Counted from the first letter of the stretch, positions 10,434-51,720 are shown. The stretch: DNA of 64,000 nucleotides from Pseudorasbora parva (GCF_024679245.1 NC_090180.1:13488007-13552006), one strand, 5' to 3'. Translations and numbers: made by a program. The notes: generated by a model not told the origin, from the sequence alone.

Positions 10434-12978
10434 GTGAGTAAATCCTATTGCATATGCTAACTTTGATAGCCGCGTCTAAACCGATAATCGCAGGGGCCAA
10501 GCGGGCCTGGATTGATTCTCACGACGGGTTTAATGTTGATGTGTGGTCACGTAGCAAACATTTTCTTAGTTAAACGCGTTTACTTTAACTTGTCACTAGT
10601 TATTTTCCCAATTTCCCTCCCCGATAAGCCAGATATGTATTCCCTCTGTTTTATTCCATAGGTCTTCGCCTTTTCCAGGCTCACACATTCATATTGCTCA
10701 TATTTCTGGGAGTCATTCCACTTTAATTTGGGGAACATATCTGCTCGGGACAGTTTTGTTCCGTCCCGTTTGTTTTTACATGTCCTGTCGGCTGTGGATG
10801 GCTTGCTCTCGGGTATTTTAAGAGCATTTGTGACCGTTAAATGTCTCGTGTGACGTATAGAAGTAATGTCGGCACGCGGACGTTAGAATAAGTTTTTGTG
10901 TCAACTTACGTATCGTTTTTTCCCTAAACGACCGCAACTTCACCGAAGTGTCACAGACGATACAGTTAAACGAACCGACTGTCGGCTTTCATCATGTCAT
11001 TGATTTAGAGGAGTGTAGCTTATAAGCTAGTGCGGTGGAATGGGCACTTCCCCTCAAATTTACTGAAGGCCCGGGATGATTTTATAGTTTTTTCAGATGG
11101 TTGTCGAGGTGGGTTTTTCGTGGATTTTGTGTTGAGGTGGTTAAATAACTGCTTGGGGTAAAGAACTATGTTTTTATGGTATAGATAGTGGAGTGGATGT
11201 GAACGTGTCAGTGCCATATGGAGGCTAGCACTGTTAGCCACACCGGCAGTGCATCATGGCTGCGGTGTGACACGTCTGTAGGAGCAGGGAGCACAGCGTG
11301 CAGAAAACTTGGAAATTTTGGAAAATGCTACCCTAGCGTTTTACCCTAGCTCTGCCTGACTGTTCCGCAATGAGTATGCGAACGTATGATTTTAAATCAG
11401 TTTAAAGCTTTTTTTTTGTGGATGTTTGAGATTCACTTGCAGTTTTATTATTTTGATGATTTTATAATTGTATTAGTCTGCTTGGTTCACTTTATTTTCT
11501 CGTGTCTCTGACATATTGATCACCTTAGTGGGTTTATTTCCTTAAAGGGGTTGTTGACTATAAAAATGAACATTTAAAAATGATACATACACCTTTCTAT
11601 CTGTGGAAAACGGCAGCCTCAGTTACCATTCATTGTGTGGTAAAATATGTAATTGAAGGGAATGTGTAATATATGTACTTTTGTGTTATGCAGAATGAAA
11701 GTTATTTGTGCTTGGAACAACTGATGTGTAAATGTTCAACTTCAATTAAAAAGAGAGAAACATCTGGAAAATATGGTTCTCTGCGTAACTTTGAGTCAAT
11801 ATATAATCTGGTTTTGTTTCTTGAAACGAACTAATTGGTCACACTAGTTTAAGACAGTCTTAACAGAGTAGCTACTTTTATGCAATTGTCTACAGATAAA
11901 ATAAAGTCTGTCAACATGCAGGTGTTCAAGTATTATTTAAGACGTATTCAAGAAATCCTACTACAGTATTTTCACAAAGAAATGAATGAAAAGGTAGTTG
12001 ACACTAACCACTTGTGCACTCAGTAATCTGTAAGTTTGTGCACTAGGAATCATTTAAAAAAATAGTAATAAAGATGAGGAAACCCCGTTTTTATATACAG
12101 CACACAGTAAAAATGACACTAATATGACCTAGTGGACAACACAAAATAGCACAGCATATTTTGAAATAGAGGGTTTAAAGTTTGCCGATTGTGCTTCTCC
12201 AGTGATGCTGAACTCTCCTCCTATTCACTTTTAGTTTGCACAGTAATGCAATCATTTGAATGTCTGTGTTTACTACAATATGCAACTCATGGTAAATCTC
12301 TTCAGAAGACTTGGGTTTGGATTAGACACTCGATTAGTTATTTTTACAATTCCTTTATGATATTTATTGGATCTTTTTGATCCAAAGTTTGAGAAGAATG
12401 GACAGTCTGTCTGGCTGTCTTGATGCCCTAAGCATCAATACTTTATGATGTCCGCGGCGCTGGGAATGGAAATGGAGGGACAGAAATCGCAGGTTTATAA
12501 CAAACATCTTCATTTGTGTTTAGAAGCTAAACGAAACAACTTGGTTGTGTGCATGGCTTCTGTGCTATTTCGCGTGCATTCGCTCAAGTCAGCGTACTGC
12601 TGTCACAGCGTAACATGCCCTAAGCACGCAGAATAATATAGGTCTGTGTTTGTTTGTAGTAATCGTGGCTTTGAACAATTACATAATCATAGCATCCATA
12701 ATCGTAATTGCAATTAGAAATTCGATTAATTGTGCACCCCTACTCTCCCTTACTCTTATGAACGTGGTGGGAAAGTGATCCAGTAATTCATTGGCAGTGG
12801 CTTTGGGAGTGGCCTCGAATCTGCGAAGCATTCTGGGAATTGTTGTCTTACATCCCCATGAGACTACAATACATTTTCTGTCTTCTCAGTCTAGAAAGCA
12901 CCAAATTCAAAAAATAATTTCACATTTCTACTACATTAATGGCCCAATTTAAATGCAGATTCATCTTCCCAGCGCTGA
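10434..12978. other. Intron 1, first part, no gene seen
   Basis: The intron starts with GTGAGTA at 10434. It is mostly unique-looking AT-rich sequence. Positions 12660-12741 end in ...GATTAATTGTGCACCCCTA, which resembles a hAT terminus, but no matching left end is seen nearby. No coding potential is recognised. Confidence 0.5.
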
Positions 12979-13776
12979 AGGGTGCGTTTACACTTGTCAT
13001 GTTTGGTTTGATTAAAACGAACCCTGGTGCGATTGATCTGTTAGTGCGGTTCATTTGAACAGTGAACGCTGCCATCCAAACCCTGGTGCGCACCAAACAA
13101 GCGGACCGAGACCCCTAAAAAGATGGGTCTCGGTTCGCTTCCAAATGAACTCTGGTGCGGTTCGATTGATATATGAACGCAAAACGGACCAAAGACATGT
13201 AAACGTACCAAAAACAGGACGTAATGTCACAAGATGCGACGCTACAAGTCAGCTGATTTGACGACGCGGAAAGATCGATCAGTGTATCCAAAATGAGTAA
13301 CGTTAGAGGGTGGAGCAACGAGGAGGTAAGTGCCTCATCAATATTTGCTCTGACGAGCATGTTTCAAAAATGTTTCCATTAGTTGGTGCAGACGATGGAA
13401 CTGCCGTCTCTTTTGTAGCAGATCTTCGTTCCTACAACGGAGGAAATCCTGCTGCTGTTTTGAATGTTTTGAAAATTTTATAAGCTCTTCATGAGTTCTC
13501 AGCTGGTAAAAATAATGCCATATGAACACGCATAAAAGGATCGTGTTTAATCCAGCACACAGCAGTGTTTTGAATGTTTGGTAAGCAAGCTTCTACGTCA
13601 TATAAGCCGACCAATCAGGTTGAGACCGTCTCCCTATGCCTTTGGTTTGGTAACTTTAGGTTGCTGTTACAAATGCCAGTGTGAATGCCAAGGGGACCAG
13701 GACTATGTTTTCTTTTAGTTTTTTGGTCTGGACCAAACGAATCAAACTAACCGAACTACAAATGTGAATGCACCCT
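12979..13776. mobile_element. PIF/Harbinger-type MITE with a Myb-like exon remnant
   Basis: Inverted ends GGGTGCGTTTACACTTGT and, reversed, GGGTGCATTCACATTTGT (15 of 18 match). The flanks TGA and TAA give an imperfect 3-bp duplication. Inside, 13293-13325 reads MSNVRGWSNEE and stops at a good donor (GAG|GTAAGT). This resembles the first exon of the Myb/SANT-like protein encoded by Harbinger elements. The rest of the gene is missing. Confidence 0.65.
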
Positions 13777-13779
13777 TAA

Positions 13780-14978
13780 AGGTGGGGCAAGTGTTTTTTC
13801 AAAACCGTTTTACAAAACTGACTCGGGCCAAGTCCAATAACAAACTTGTAGCCAATCAGCAGGTATGGGGGCGTGTCTACTAATGATGGTGAGAAGAGTG
13901 CTTGGTGCACGTCATTATTCAGAACACACAACACATGACAGACACAAGCCGAGAACTAATATATATCATGGCTTTTGCCTGAACATGCTCGTGTATAGGG
14001 CTGTGCGATATTGAAGAAAAATGGGATATGTGATATCTTGTTAAATAATGCGATATTTGATATGCGATACGATATTGCAATTAGTGTGTAAACTCTATTT
14101 CAATTATATTAAAAAAAATATTTAAAAACTGAGAATGAAACATGTTTCACATTCTTTCTGGGAAAAGAAAGCATCGCCACAACTTCTGAAAGTGACCAGC
14201 TGTGTTTAAGCAAACATTTGTGTCACAAATTGTTCACGTTTCGGTGCGTGTGTCAAATTAAACAGTGCGAGACTGCAAATGATTGTTTTTCGCAAATTAT
14301 TGCGTTTAATAACTCTTTTTAACGTCAAGCAAGTAACATAAGTAACAGTCATGTGCCCAGTCTATTCTCTGCCCAATGTGTGACCTAAAACTTAAACTTT
14401 TCACAATGTTGAAGTAGCCTATTAAAATCATTCACATATTGCGAGCCATTGCGATATGTACATTTGCTATATTTCCATAATTTCGTTATATTGCACAGCC
14501 CTACTTGTGTATCATGTTCGCTTTTTTGTCCCTTTGTTATCGTATTATCACTCACTTCAGCGATGATTGATAAAGACCAATTCATTTCCACACCGTATGG
14601 AGCGTCTAAATCTCCTCACTGTCCGTTTCAAGATCAGCTCATAAAATGTGTCTGACAAGTAAGATACTATATAAATGTTTGTTTCCTCTTTTCATGATCT
14701 ATATAACCCTTATCCAGTCATAATTGTAATATGTCGTTTGCTGCTGCTTATATCCTGTTTAGTTGTCATGAGAGTGGTTTGTGTTTTTGTGATCGCTATA
14801 ACTCTCGAATCTGGTCATAATTGTATTATGTCGTTAGTTGGACTGTCGTGTTTGTGTACTTTCGAGTTGTTCATGAGAACGCTTTGTGTTTTTGTGATTG
14901 AAAGGGTGACTTTTTTAATTGAATTTTCGGCCTATATTATTAACACAGAATCTGCCATAGTCTTTGCCTGGGTTATGT
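13780..14978. mobile_element. TTAA-flanked DNA transposon, 3'-truncated, host of a nested hAT
   Basis: Starts TTAA|AGGTGGGGCAAGTG and is homologous to the complete copy at 25786-26474. The match fails near 14975, so the right inverted end is missing. It is split by a hAT insertion at 13996-14503. It also carries an internal direct repeat (about 14713-14800 and 14814-14910) not present in the other copy. Target TTAA suggests a piggyBac or Kolobok-like mobiliser, not resolved here. Confidence 0.75.
13996..14503. mobile_element. hAT MITE nested in the TTAA element
   Basis: Ends TAGGGCTGTGCGATAT and ATATTGCACAGCCCTA, with 8-bp flanks CTCGTGTA (13988-13995) and CTTGTGTA (14504-14511), 7 of 8 identical. 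The uninterrupted relative at 25786 has one copy of this flank, which shows the empty site. Length 508 bp, no coding frame. Confidence 0.88.
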
Positions 14979-17336
14979 GGCGACTTCACTTTCTCCGTGG
15001 ATCTCCCAGTGCTGTGTAGTAAAGGTGTCATGTGATCAAGATCGACCCGCGTACGAGCTTGCGCAGTGCTGTCTGTTATTGCTCTGAGCAGATGAATGCT
15101 GCGCACAGCGCAACCCAAATGAGTAGCATGGTTCTGTTCAACTTTCGTTTTGTTTTTCATATTTAACAGGACTTGCTGTTTTGTTTTTTATTGTATTTAT
15201 ATGATACTTGTATTTTTGTAGTTGCATTTTTGCCATGAAAATAGCTTTGAATGCTCACATGGCATTAAATAAAATAATCTGAATCTGAATCATATTTAAC
15301 AGAAATTTCAGCTCTTATCAGTTGGACTCATCAATTAAGTCGCACCAGCAGAGAAAAAAAAGGTTGCAAAATGTGACCATTTGTTCACAGTCTGGAGCCT
15401 GTGCAATGGCCATTTAGCATGTGCAGGTGATCTAGTTTGCCTTGTTGGATGACGAGTCGATAAAATACATGCACACAATTTACACAGGTCATCAAACCGA
15501 GGTCAGAAAATATGGAAATTCGTAAATTGGAATTCGATTTTCTTTTCTTTTTAGTTTATGTATGGGAAACACTGCAGATGCTATGAAGTAAACTTTTAAA
15601 TGTATGTGTAGAAACAAAAAAACATTTGCTCTAACTGCCACAAAATTTAGGGATGGACAATATATACAATATATAGAGCATCAAATTGCCAATGGCTTTT
15701 GTGAAAGTTTGTGATTTTGATATCTTGCCTAGTCTCCCAAATGCATTGATCATAACTCTGAGCCTGCCATTCCCTTTCTCCCACCACCCCACACACGCTT
15801 CATCTGGATGTCATGGATGGCTGGCTGGGCATCAACCTATATTGAACATGCGTGTGGCCTGCCCTTCCCCCTCGTGCCATAAACATCTCATGTTTAGCTT
15901 GTTTATTTCCAGGTTCTCTGTCGCTTTTTTTGCTTTGCCTGTGATGCCAAGTGCCTCTTTGACCCGTTTTCCTGCTTTTTTTCCTTTCATCTCCTTTCCG
16001 AGTAAGAAATTCATAAATGGAGTTGGGCCTTGGTGATCTGTCAGAGGCTCTCGTGTTCCCTCTGATGGATGCGCATTCCCTACGTGCTTCAGTTCCTTTG
16101 CGTTGCTCGTCCTCCCCCGTCTGCTGTCTCCCAGAAAGTCAGGTCTTTTTGAGCGGGTCTGAGGGTGTTTATTGGTTGCCATCTGTCAGGATCAAAAGCA
16201 CAGAGTCGGATGGTAAGTCGCGCTCTTTTGTGTGAGGGTCACTTGGGGCAGACAGACACTCCCAGAATGAAGAGCCTGCATCTCTATAACCCCTGGCCTG
16301 AGCGCTCCAGCTGCTCTCCTGTGCGTTCCCCTTCTTTTCTCAGCTGAGCTGGGAGATTGTGTTAAATGCGCATTCTGTCTCTGTGTGTTAGAGATCTTAA
16401 GGGTGTGGTGTGGTCTTATCTCAATAGACACTAGTAGACCCCCACCCATTCTTTACTTGCTTGCCGAGATCTTTCATTCAGGCTTTCTTGGAGTCTAATC
16501 AGGTGCAGTGTGTACATCATTACATTAGTATAACTGGTGTATCCCATAGTGCTCATCTTTGCTGCAGTCATGTTTGACATTTGCATATGCATGTCTGTAC
16601 AAACATGACACAATAGAATATTTTTCTATTATATATTGGGGAGGTAATTTTCTTCTGTGGCGGCATCTCTCTTTTTTTGTTACTTTCTAGAGAGGTGAAT
16701 TATTGGGGGATGAGGGGTGTGTTTTGGTGCCCTACATGCAGCACATGGTGGGAGCGGCGTTACTGCTAATATTCATATCACAAAAGAACTTGGATTAAAG
16801 GTTATAGTTCTGATATAAACACTGATGTGATCAAAGTAGAGGAAATCTCCTTTAGAAAGTAACCTGTCGCTTCAAATAGCGATTGTCAATTACATTGTTA
16901 CGCCGCCAGGTAGTGACACGTGACTTATTAAAAATGTTTGTCGTTGAATCATTCAAAAGATTTTTTTTATTTTTTATTTTGTTCTAATTAAACATTACGT
17001 AGACTGCAGCAATTAATGTGTCAGAACTGCTAACAAATTACATGTCTTGTTTAGGTTGTCTGTTCAGAATCGTGGGAGAATCATGATTTCTGTTTGAAGG
17101 AAAGTTGTGATTCTCAGTTTATCCAGAAATGTGCAGTTCCATTTGACTGAAGTTTTTAAATTGCGTTTTAATGCACTTATTCACAGAATAGATCACAGTC
17201 TAGTTGTACGTGTACAATTACAAAACAAAGCTTGAATTGACTAAAAGAGCTGGTTTTGGTTGCGACATGAATCATCTCTAATCTGTTAACCTTTTTATTT
17301 TTATAGCAAACTAATTGTCTCCTGGTTTCTCTCCAG
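14979..17336. other. Intron 1, last part, no gene seen
   Basis: No exon with homology or good splice pairing is recognised. The segment at about 15180-15300 ends in AATAATCTGAATCTGAATCA, resembling the short-repeat tail of a LINE 3' end. The rest looks unique. Confidence 0.45.
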
Positions 17337-17407
17337 GGTGAATTGCTTAAAGACACACTACACAAGGACTTATCAATACCCCAGAGATTCAGAATACTAA
17401 TTTAGAG
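17337..17407 (+). other. eif4g1: eif4g1 exon 2 (5' UTR)
   Basis: A 71-nt segment between a good acceptor (TTTCTCTCCAG) and a donor (GAG|GTATGA). It has no ATG and carries an in-frame TAA upstream of the coding frame of the next exon, consistent with 5' UTR and with the start chosen at 17584. Confidence 0.55.
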
Positions 17408-17583
17408 GTATGATTTAAATTGAAATAGACATGATTATAGGTGTTAAATTTCATTTTGTCAAGTTGGCAAAGGAAATCTCATACATGTTTGGTTGTACCC
17501 TTTTATTCCTCATAAAATCATGATTTGTTGACTCACCAGTTTGGCAGGCAAGTGTGAGGCCCCCTCATGCAGAACCACAGGAA

Positions 17584-45712
<28,129 letters not shown>

Positions 45713-46980
45713 TCCTGAACTTTGCTAGCCCAGGTAGCAACTGGAGAGAAACCGCTGCCAGGGACTGAGAGGAGGATATCTGACAACAAAGTTGAACTTG
45801 ATCCTCACGAAGCCAATCTTATCTGTTCAGGGTGGCTCTTGACAGATACAAACTACAATCATTTCTCAGTCATTTCTTTTGCTCTCTATATCTCTTGTGG
45901 CTAATGTCCACCAAAAACAATAAAATTAAAAAAAAAAAAAAAAAAATCTGCAGGACTGCTTAAACATGTTAACAATTCATCGTCATTTATTTTTTATGAG
46001 AAAATCTTGGGGAAAAAAGTACAAACCAACGCTGCTCTTACATGTTAATATAGATTTATATGCAACGTGGTATATGACGGACCAGACAGGATGTCATATA
46101 TTGTGAAGAGGGCTTGATGGCGATCATGTCCTTAGGGTTTGTAATTTCAGATCAAACGCAGAGCTCTTACAGAAGTTTTTCTTTTGTGTGTGCGCGAGGG
46201 GAGTCATGTTTTTAAATCTGCAGCTACAAAGGAATACGAGCTTAGTATTTGAATTCTCTAAGTGACGAATGAAATTTGCGTAGCGTTTGTATGTTGCCCT
46301 TTTTGTTTTTTCTTTTTTGCTTCCTGTATCCTTTTAGTAAGGGGTGGACCTGTTGAACTTTAGGATGATGGTATTGGATGGACTTTGACCTTTTTGACCT
46401 AAGTGCTGCTGGATGAGGAGGGGGTCCAACATGCTTCCTATTAAGCCATCCATGTCCTGCTTCCTACCCCACACTTTTGCGTCTTACCTCTCTTGAAGAA
46501 CTGATGGGGTCTTTCATGGAAGCCCTACTTAAGCAAGCCTGCAGTGGAATTTTAAGAGAAATAATTAAAACTTGAAGCATATAGAAAAATCAACTTGATG
46601 AAATGACAGTAATGATCCTAAAGCCTTTTCTACTTGCAAAGTGGAAATACATTTCAGGAGCGTTCTGTACATACATATGGAAATGTTTTTTTTTTTTTTT
46701 GTTCTCTTTTTTTTCCAGAAATTAAAAGTAAAAAATCCAATGTAATGCCATTTATTTTTTCCAAAAACAATGGCTGTTTCCCTGTATTTAAGATTTGTTT
46801 TCTTCCAGATGGTAAGAGGTGCTTACAATGATCCATTGATTAGTTTTATTGAAAAAAAATGTGTAAATATTTTTTTGCTCTCTTTATTATTTAAGGAACT
46901 AAATGCTTTCACATCAAACTGGAAACGTTGGAGAGATGAAACATTGCAAATAATAAAAGATTATCAAGTTGCTTAGTAGA
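45713..46980 (+). other. eif4g1: eif4g1 3' UTR (end approximate)
   Basis: Two AATAAA signals fit: a proximal one at 45919-45924, directly followed by an A-rich run, and a distal one at 46952-46957, followed by a GT-rich stretch. Which is used, or whether both are, cannot be told. The stretch between has no frame of note. Confidence 0.55.
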
Positions 46981-47869
46981 GTGTGTTTTAGGGAAGTGGA
47001 GTCTGGGTGAAGTGTTTTTTTTTTTTTTTGGTTCCCATTTGGAGGAACTTTGGTGCATTCTGTAATGAGCCTTTCTGCCAGGAGGGGGCATGCGTAACAT
47101 TTTGTTCAAATGAAGGTTAGAGAGCTAGATGTATCCAGCTGCATCCAGCACTCAGGATGCAAGTGTCTGTGGCTGCTGGTCTGGATCTACATTTATGCAG
47201 CTAGATGCTATTGGAGGGCTATGATAAAGTGCTTAATTTTGGCTGTGCATCAATCTTTTTTGGACTGAAGTTAAGTTTAGGATGGAGGAACTGCGTCTGT
47301 TTTGATCAGCTTTGGTCTGCACTGGAAACATAACGTGTAGTCATTTTTGATAAACTTGGCATGTAGAGAGAGTAAAAAGTAGCCTGCTTAAAAAACCTTC
47401 ATGGCACATTTGTGCTGACCGCCATACACTAGGCCTGTGCTGGTAATATGGGCCATTATCATGAAATTAGTGCCTTTTGAAAAGGTGCTTTAAGATTTAA
47501 AAAAAAAAAACTTACAGTGAAAGATTTGGTTGTTAGGCCCTGGAAATTTCATTTTTTATATATTTAGATATAAATGCTTTATTACTAGCCTTTTTTCCCA
47601 AAGTAGCTTTTATTTGAGAGTCTCATATTAGTGTTTTAATGCTAATATATATATATATATATTGTATCTGCTGTTAACTGCAAAAACTTAATAAATTGAC
47701 TAAGCTGACCAAATTCCTACTAACAGTTTCTTTCTAAACTAATCTATAGCAAAAAGTGCATATTTGCTAATTGAGTAACCAAAAGTTGTTTATGTAACAT
47801 CCCAGAGAAAATTGTATTACTCATTTATATTTTCATGTGTGTATGTATGTATATTATTTATGTGCCCAA
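46981..47869. other. Intergenic, no gene seen
   Basis: AT-rich, a short (AT)n at about 47645-47661 and a third AATAAA near 47689. Nothing coding is recognised. Confidence 0.45.
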
Positions 47870-48362
47870 CAGCGTGCACATGAGCATCAGAATTGGTCCA
47901 CGGGTGCCAGGTCTAATGAATCAAAGGTTTTCTTTGATATCACGTGGCTGGCTGGGTGCATGTGCACTGCTTACCTGGGGAACACGGCACTATAAGGAAG
48001 AAGGCAAGCTGGTGGAGGCAGTGTGATGCTTTTGGCAATGTTCTGCTGGGGAACATTGTGTCGTGCCATCCATGTGGATGTTACTTTGACATGTACCACC
48101 AAACTAAGCATTGTTGCAGACCATGTACACCCTTTAATGGAAAACGGTATTCCCTGGCGACTGGCTTTTTTTCAGCAGGAAGATGCACCCTGCCATAATG
48201 CAAAAATGGTTTTGGAATGGTTTGAGGAGCACAACAATTAGTTTGAGGTGGCCTCCAAATTCCAAACAAGTCTGATTAATGGAGGACACACCTTGCAACC
48301 TACTGGACTTGAGGGATCTGCTGCTAACATTTTGGTGCCAGATACCACAGTACACTTTAAGG
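47870..48362 (+). pseudogene. Tc1-like transposase fragment (family 1)
   Basis: Reads, with frameshifts, CWGTLCRAIHVDVT, then HPLMENGIPW and FFQQEDAPCHNAKMVLEWFE, then EEHNN and a stop. This is the middle of a Tc1-type DDE transposase (FQQDNAPCH-type motif around the second Asp). The SPDLNPIEHLW segment is deleted. No inverted ends are seen. Confidence 0.75.
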
Positions 48363-48409
48363 GGTTTAGGGGGACCAAGTCATAATGTTTTGCCTGATCT
48401 GTGTGTATA

Positions 48410-49830
48410 TACACTGTGCATCCAGAAAGTATTTACAACACTTTTTTCCCCCCACATTTTGTTACAGCCTTATTCCAAAATTGATTAAATTAATTATTTT
48501 TCTCAGTTCTACAAACAATACCCCATAATGACAATGTGAAACAAGTTTGTTTGAAACCATTGCAAAAGTATTATTTAAAAAAAAGAAAAAGATCAATTTA
48601 GTTGTTCACAGCCTTTGCTCCATACTTTGTTGAAGCAACTTTGTCACCAATTACAGCCCCAAGTCTCTTTGAGTCTTATGCTACAAGTTTGGCACACCTA
48701 TTGTTGGGCAATTTCTTCCAATCTTTGCAGGACCTCTTAAGCTCCATCAGGTTGGATGGTGAGTGTCGGTACACAGCCATTTTCAGATCTCTCCAGAGAT
48801 GTTCAATCAGGTTCAAGTCTGAGCTCTGTCTGGGCCACTCAAGCATATTCACAGAGTTACCCTGTAGCCTCTTCTTTGTTATCTTCGCTGTGTGCCTGGG
48901 GTCAATGTCCTGTTGGAAGATAAACTTTCCCCCCAGTCGGAGGTCCAGAGCGCTCTGGATCAGGTTTTCGTCAAGGATGTCTCTTTACATTGCTGAATTC
49001 ATCTTTGTATTGGTCCTGAGAGTCTCCCAGTTCCTGTTGCTGAAAAAAACATCCCCACAGCCTGATGCTGCAACCACCATGCTTCACTGTAGGGATGGTT
49101 TTGGCCAGGTGGTGAGTAGTGCCTAGTTTCCCTTCAGACATGACGCTTGCCATTCAGGCCAAACAGTTCAATCTTAGTTTCATCAGACCAGAGAACTTTG
49201 TTTTTTTTTTATAGTCTGAGAGACCTTCAGGTGTCTTTTGGCCTTCTACTGATGAGTGGCTTCTCTCTAGCCACTCCACCATATAGTCCTGTTTGGTGAA
49301 GTGTTGCAGAGATGGTTTTTCTTCTTCTGGAAGGTTCTCTCCACAGAGAAACGCTGGAGCACTGTCAGAGTGACTGTTGGGTTCTTGTTCATCTCCCTGA
49401 CGAAGTCCCTTCTTCCCTGATCACTTGGTTTGGCTACCAGCTCTTGGAAGAGTCCTGATGATTCCAAACTTCTTCCATTTATGGATGATGGAGTCCACTG
49501 TGCTTATTGGGACCTTCAATGCTGCAGATTTTTTTTCTTTACCCTTCCTCTGTGCCTCAATAGAATCCTGTTTCGGAGGTCTACCAACAAATCCTTTGGA
49601 CGTCATGGCTTGCTTTGGGCTCTGACATACACTGTTAACTGTGGGACCTTATATAGACAGGTGTGTGCCTTTCCAAATTATGTTGAATCAACTGAATTTA
49701 CCACAGGTGGACTCCACTCAAGTTGTAGTCGGAACCAGCTGCACTATGGCAAAGGCTGTGAAAACTTGTGTACAAGTGATTTCTTTTTTTTTAAATACAT
49801 GTGTGAAGATTTCAAACAAAATGTCAAACT
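48410..49830 (-). mobile_element. Tc1-like transposon (family 2), minus-strand transposase
   Basis: The left end TATACACTGTGCATCCAGAAAG followed by the CATTTTGTTACAGCCTTATT block is typical of Tc1-like inverted ends in fish. The right end is degraded. The element encloses the transposase pseudogene listed next. Confidence 0.75.
48602..49606 (-). pseudogene. Tc1-like transposase pseudogene
   Basis: On the minus strand an ATG at 49606 starts MTSKGFVGRPPKQDSIEAQ, with an HTH segment STVDSIIHKWKKFG and a GRPPK-like motif. Later parts include [18 protein letters not shown], then FIFQQDIDPRH and MLEWPRQSSDLNLIEHLW, covering the whole family from N to C. Frameshifts and stops separate these blocks, so it cannot encode active enzyme. 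Confidence 0.85.
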
Positions 49831-50680
49831 TATTTCACAATGTCAAGGGTGTAGCAAGAAAATGTTGAAAAATGAAAGCCTGGAGTTGAAATATTACTTA
49901 AATAGAATATATATTCTTTTTTAAAAGTAATATTTCCACTTGTGCTTAAGGACAAATTGTCAGTAGAGACAACCTGTTCACAGAAGGTACAGATCCTCTA
50001 ACAAGTTATTTTAAACCACAGCCCACCCTTGAGACATGTCTAGCTTATTACACTTTTCCATGTATCACATGCACAGCTGCAGTTGTGGCTTCTCACTGCT
50101 GCTGAATTAAAGAGTTTGATTTTCCTCTGCTACAACAAGCAACACAATGTGGTTGTAGCTTTTTGACCTTAAAATGTTGAGATTTTAAAGCCCTTACAGC
50201 ACAGGTAAATTGATGCATCATTTTCTGAGACTACAAATGCATGTACAATAGGATGCTTGATATATAGGCAAAACATTTATTTAGAATGTGCTTTCATAAT
50301 CGTATAGGCTTAGAAAGCCTTATAAGCTTATTATTAAGTGTGTCCATGGGGGGAATAACATATATTATATTTATTATATTATATTAATCTCAGGTGCTAC
50401 AGACTGCATTATAAAATAGCAGATGATAAATTCTTACCCAGAGAATGAAGAGGTATTGAAAAATTGGTATCCTGTAGGTATGGCAGACTGTTAAAACATT
50501 TATTTATTAAAAATTATCTTATCACAAGTAGGTAAGCCAATATTGACAAATGTCTCAATAACAATTATAGTATCTTTAAAGTTTCCTTAGATCTTTTCTG
50601 GTATTGTCTATGGGTTGATGTAGTTGTGTTCTCCTTGGTTTCTCCCTAGATTTATTATTTAAGAATGTTTATTTCTCTGA
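49831..50680. other. Intergenic, no gene seen
   Basis: AT-rich unique-looking sequence. I see no frame, RNA gene or repeat ends. Confidence 0.45.
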
Positions 50681-51257
50681 AGCCCATTTCACACCACGAT
50701 TCCGACAAACACACGGATAATGCGACCCGGCATTTGTTCCCGGACCGCTAGATTTGGTCCATTCACACTGCCAGAGAAATACCGTAATATGCGCGCTTTC
50801 ACACACAACCCGTAACGGTCCCGGAACGAGTTGACACGTGACATCCTGATGTGACGTATAATGGTGAGCGATCTCAGCTTCAGCGCGGATAGTAAGGAGC
50901 TCTGTGGTCTCGACTTGTGTCCAGTTTGCGCACATTTCTGCTTGTTTAATTTTAGTTTCTTTTGTATACGAACACTCTCTGCGTTTAAAACACTGACTCG
51001 CTCTTCTGGCACTGCAGGGTTGTATTATTGAAAAAACAAGCTCTAGGAGTCGCACGATAACTACGTACATGTTGCGGCATTAGTTTTGGCTTTTGTTCAC
51101 ACAGCGCTCGTCCCGGGTCGAATACCGCAATGTTACTAGGTCCCCGACCCGGGTTCAATTCGGTAATTAATTCCGGGACATGGTTGCTTTCACACAGAAG
51201 GCGACCCGGCAATGTTTCGGGAATATTGCGGGTCCGATGTGCAGTGTGAAAGGGGCT
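50681..51257. mobile_element. PIF/Harbinger-like MITE, copy 2
   Basis: Same family as 20735-21312, in the same orientation. Flanked by its own 3-bp duplication TGA (50678-50680 and 51258-51260). The minus-strand Myb/SANT-like stretch (NWTQVETTELL) is again present. 577 bp. Confidence 0.85.
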
Positions 51258-51260
51258 TGA

Positions 51261-51720
51261 GTCTCCTGCGTCGTGCGCATCATTACAGCAACATTCTTGA
51301 CTTCATATTGGACCCAGATAAGATTTGTGTGCAGCATATTGTCTCCTTTTTTGTTATGGGAGAAAAAGCCCAGAGGACCACTCCAAGGGTTTTTTAGATT
51401 TCGTGTGCCTCACACACTATCCTGATCACTCACTTTGTGTGTTTTATTATACCAACCTCAGCGACAGAATCACAAGTGACGACACACCTGCCTGGTGTTA
51501 GTCTTCTGGGAGATTTTCCTGCATTTGTTGAGTGGGTGCTGGTGAACAATGGATTGCAGAGCCAATCACAGACTCAGAGCCCAAACCTGCCGCGATATCA
51601 GCGGCAGATGGAACAAAGACTGAGCCCTACGGATTGTCTGAGCAGGTGCACAAGCCATCCGTCACAGTAGGCGCCCTCATGGAATTCGAGGGCATAGAGT
51701 AGACTGAGCAATGTCCAGAA
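51261..51720 (+). pseudogene. Retroelement gag-like remnant
   Basis: Broken frames read pieces such as GDFPAFVEWVLVNNG, SEQVHKPSVTVGALMEFEGIE and Pro/Glu/Thr-rich stretches. I recognise this style from common repetitive gag-like proteins in fish genomes, but I cannot name the family. Stops and frameshifts are frequent. Confidence 0.4.

Noticed and set aside
14675..15019. 114-codon + strand frame
   Set aside because: It lies in the truncated TTAA transposon and its internal repeat. The peptide is hydrophobic but matches nothing, and no splice or start context supports a gene.
15686..16182. Overlapping 116-codon frames on both strands in intron 1
   Set aside because: No homology is recognised and no convincing splice sites join them to eif4g1.
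48602..49126. 174-codon + strand frame
   Set aside because: It is the antisense of the minus-strand Tc1-like transposase pseudogene.
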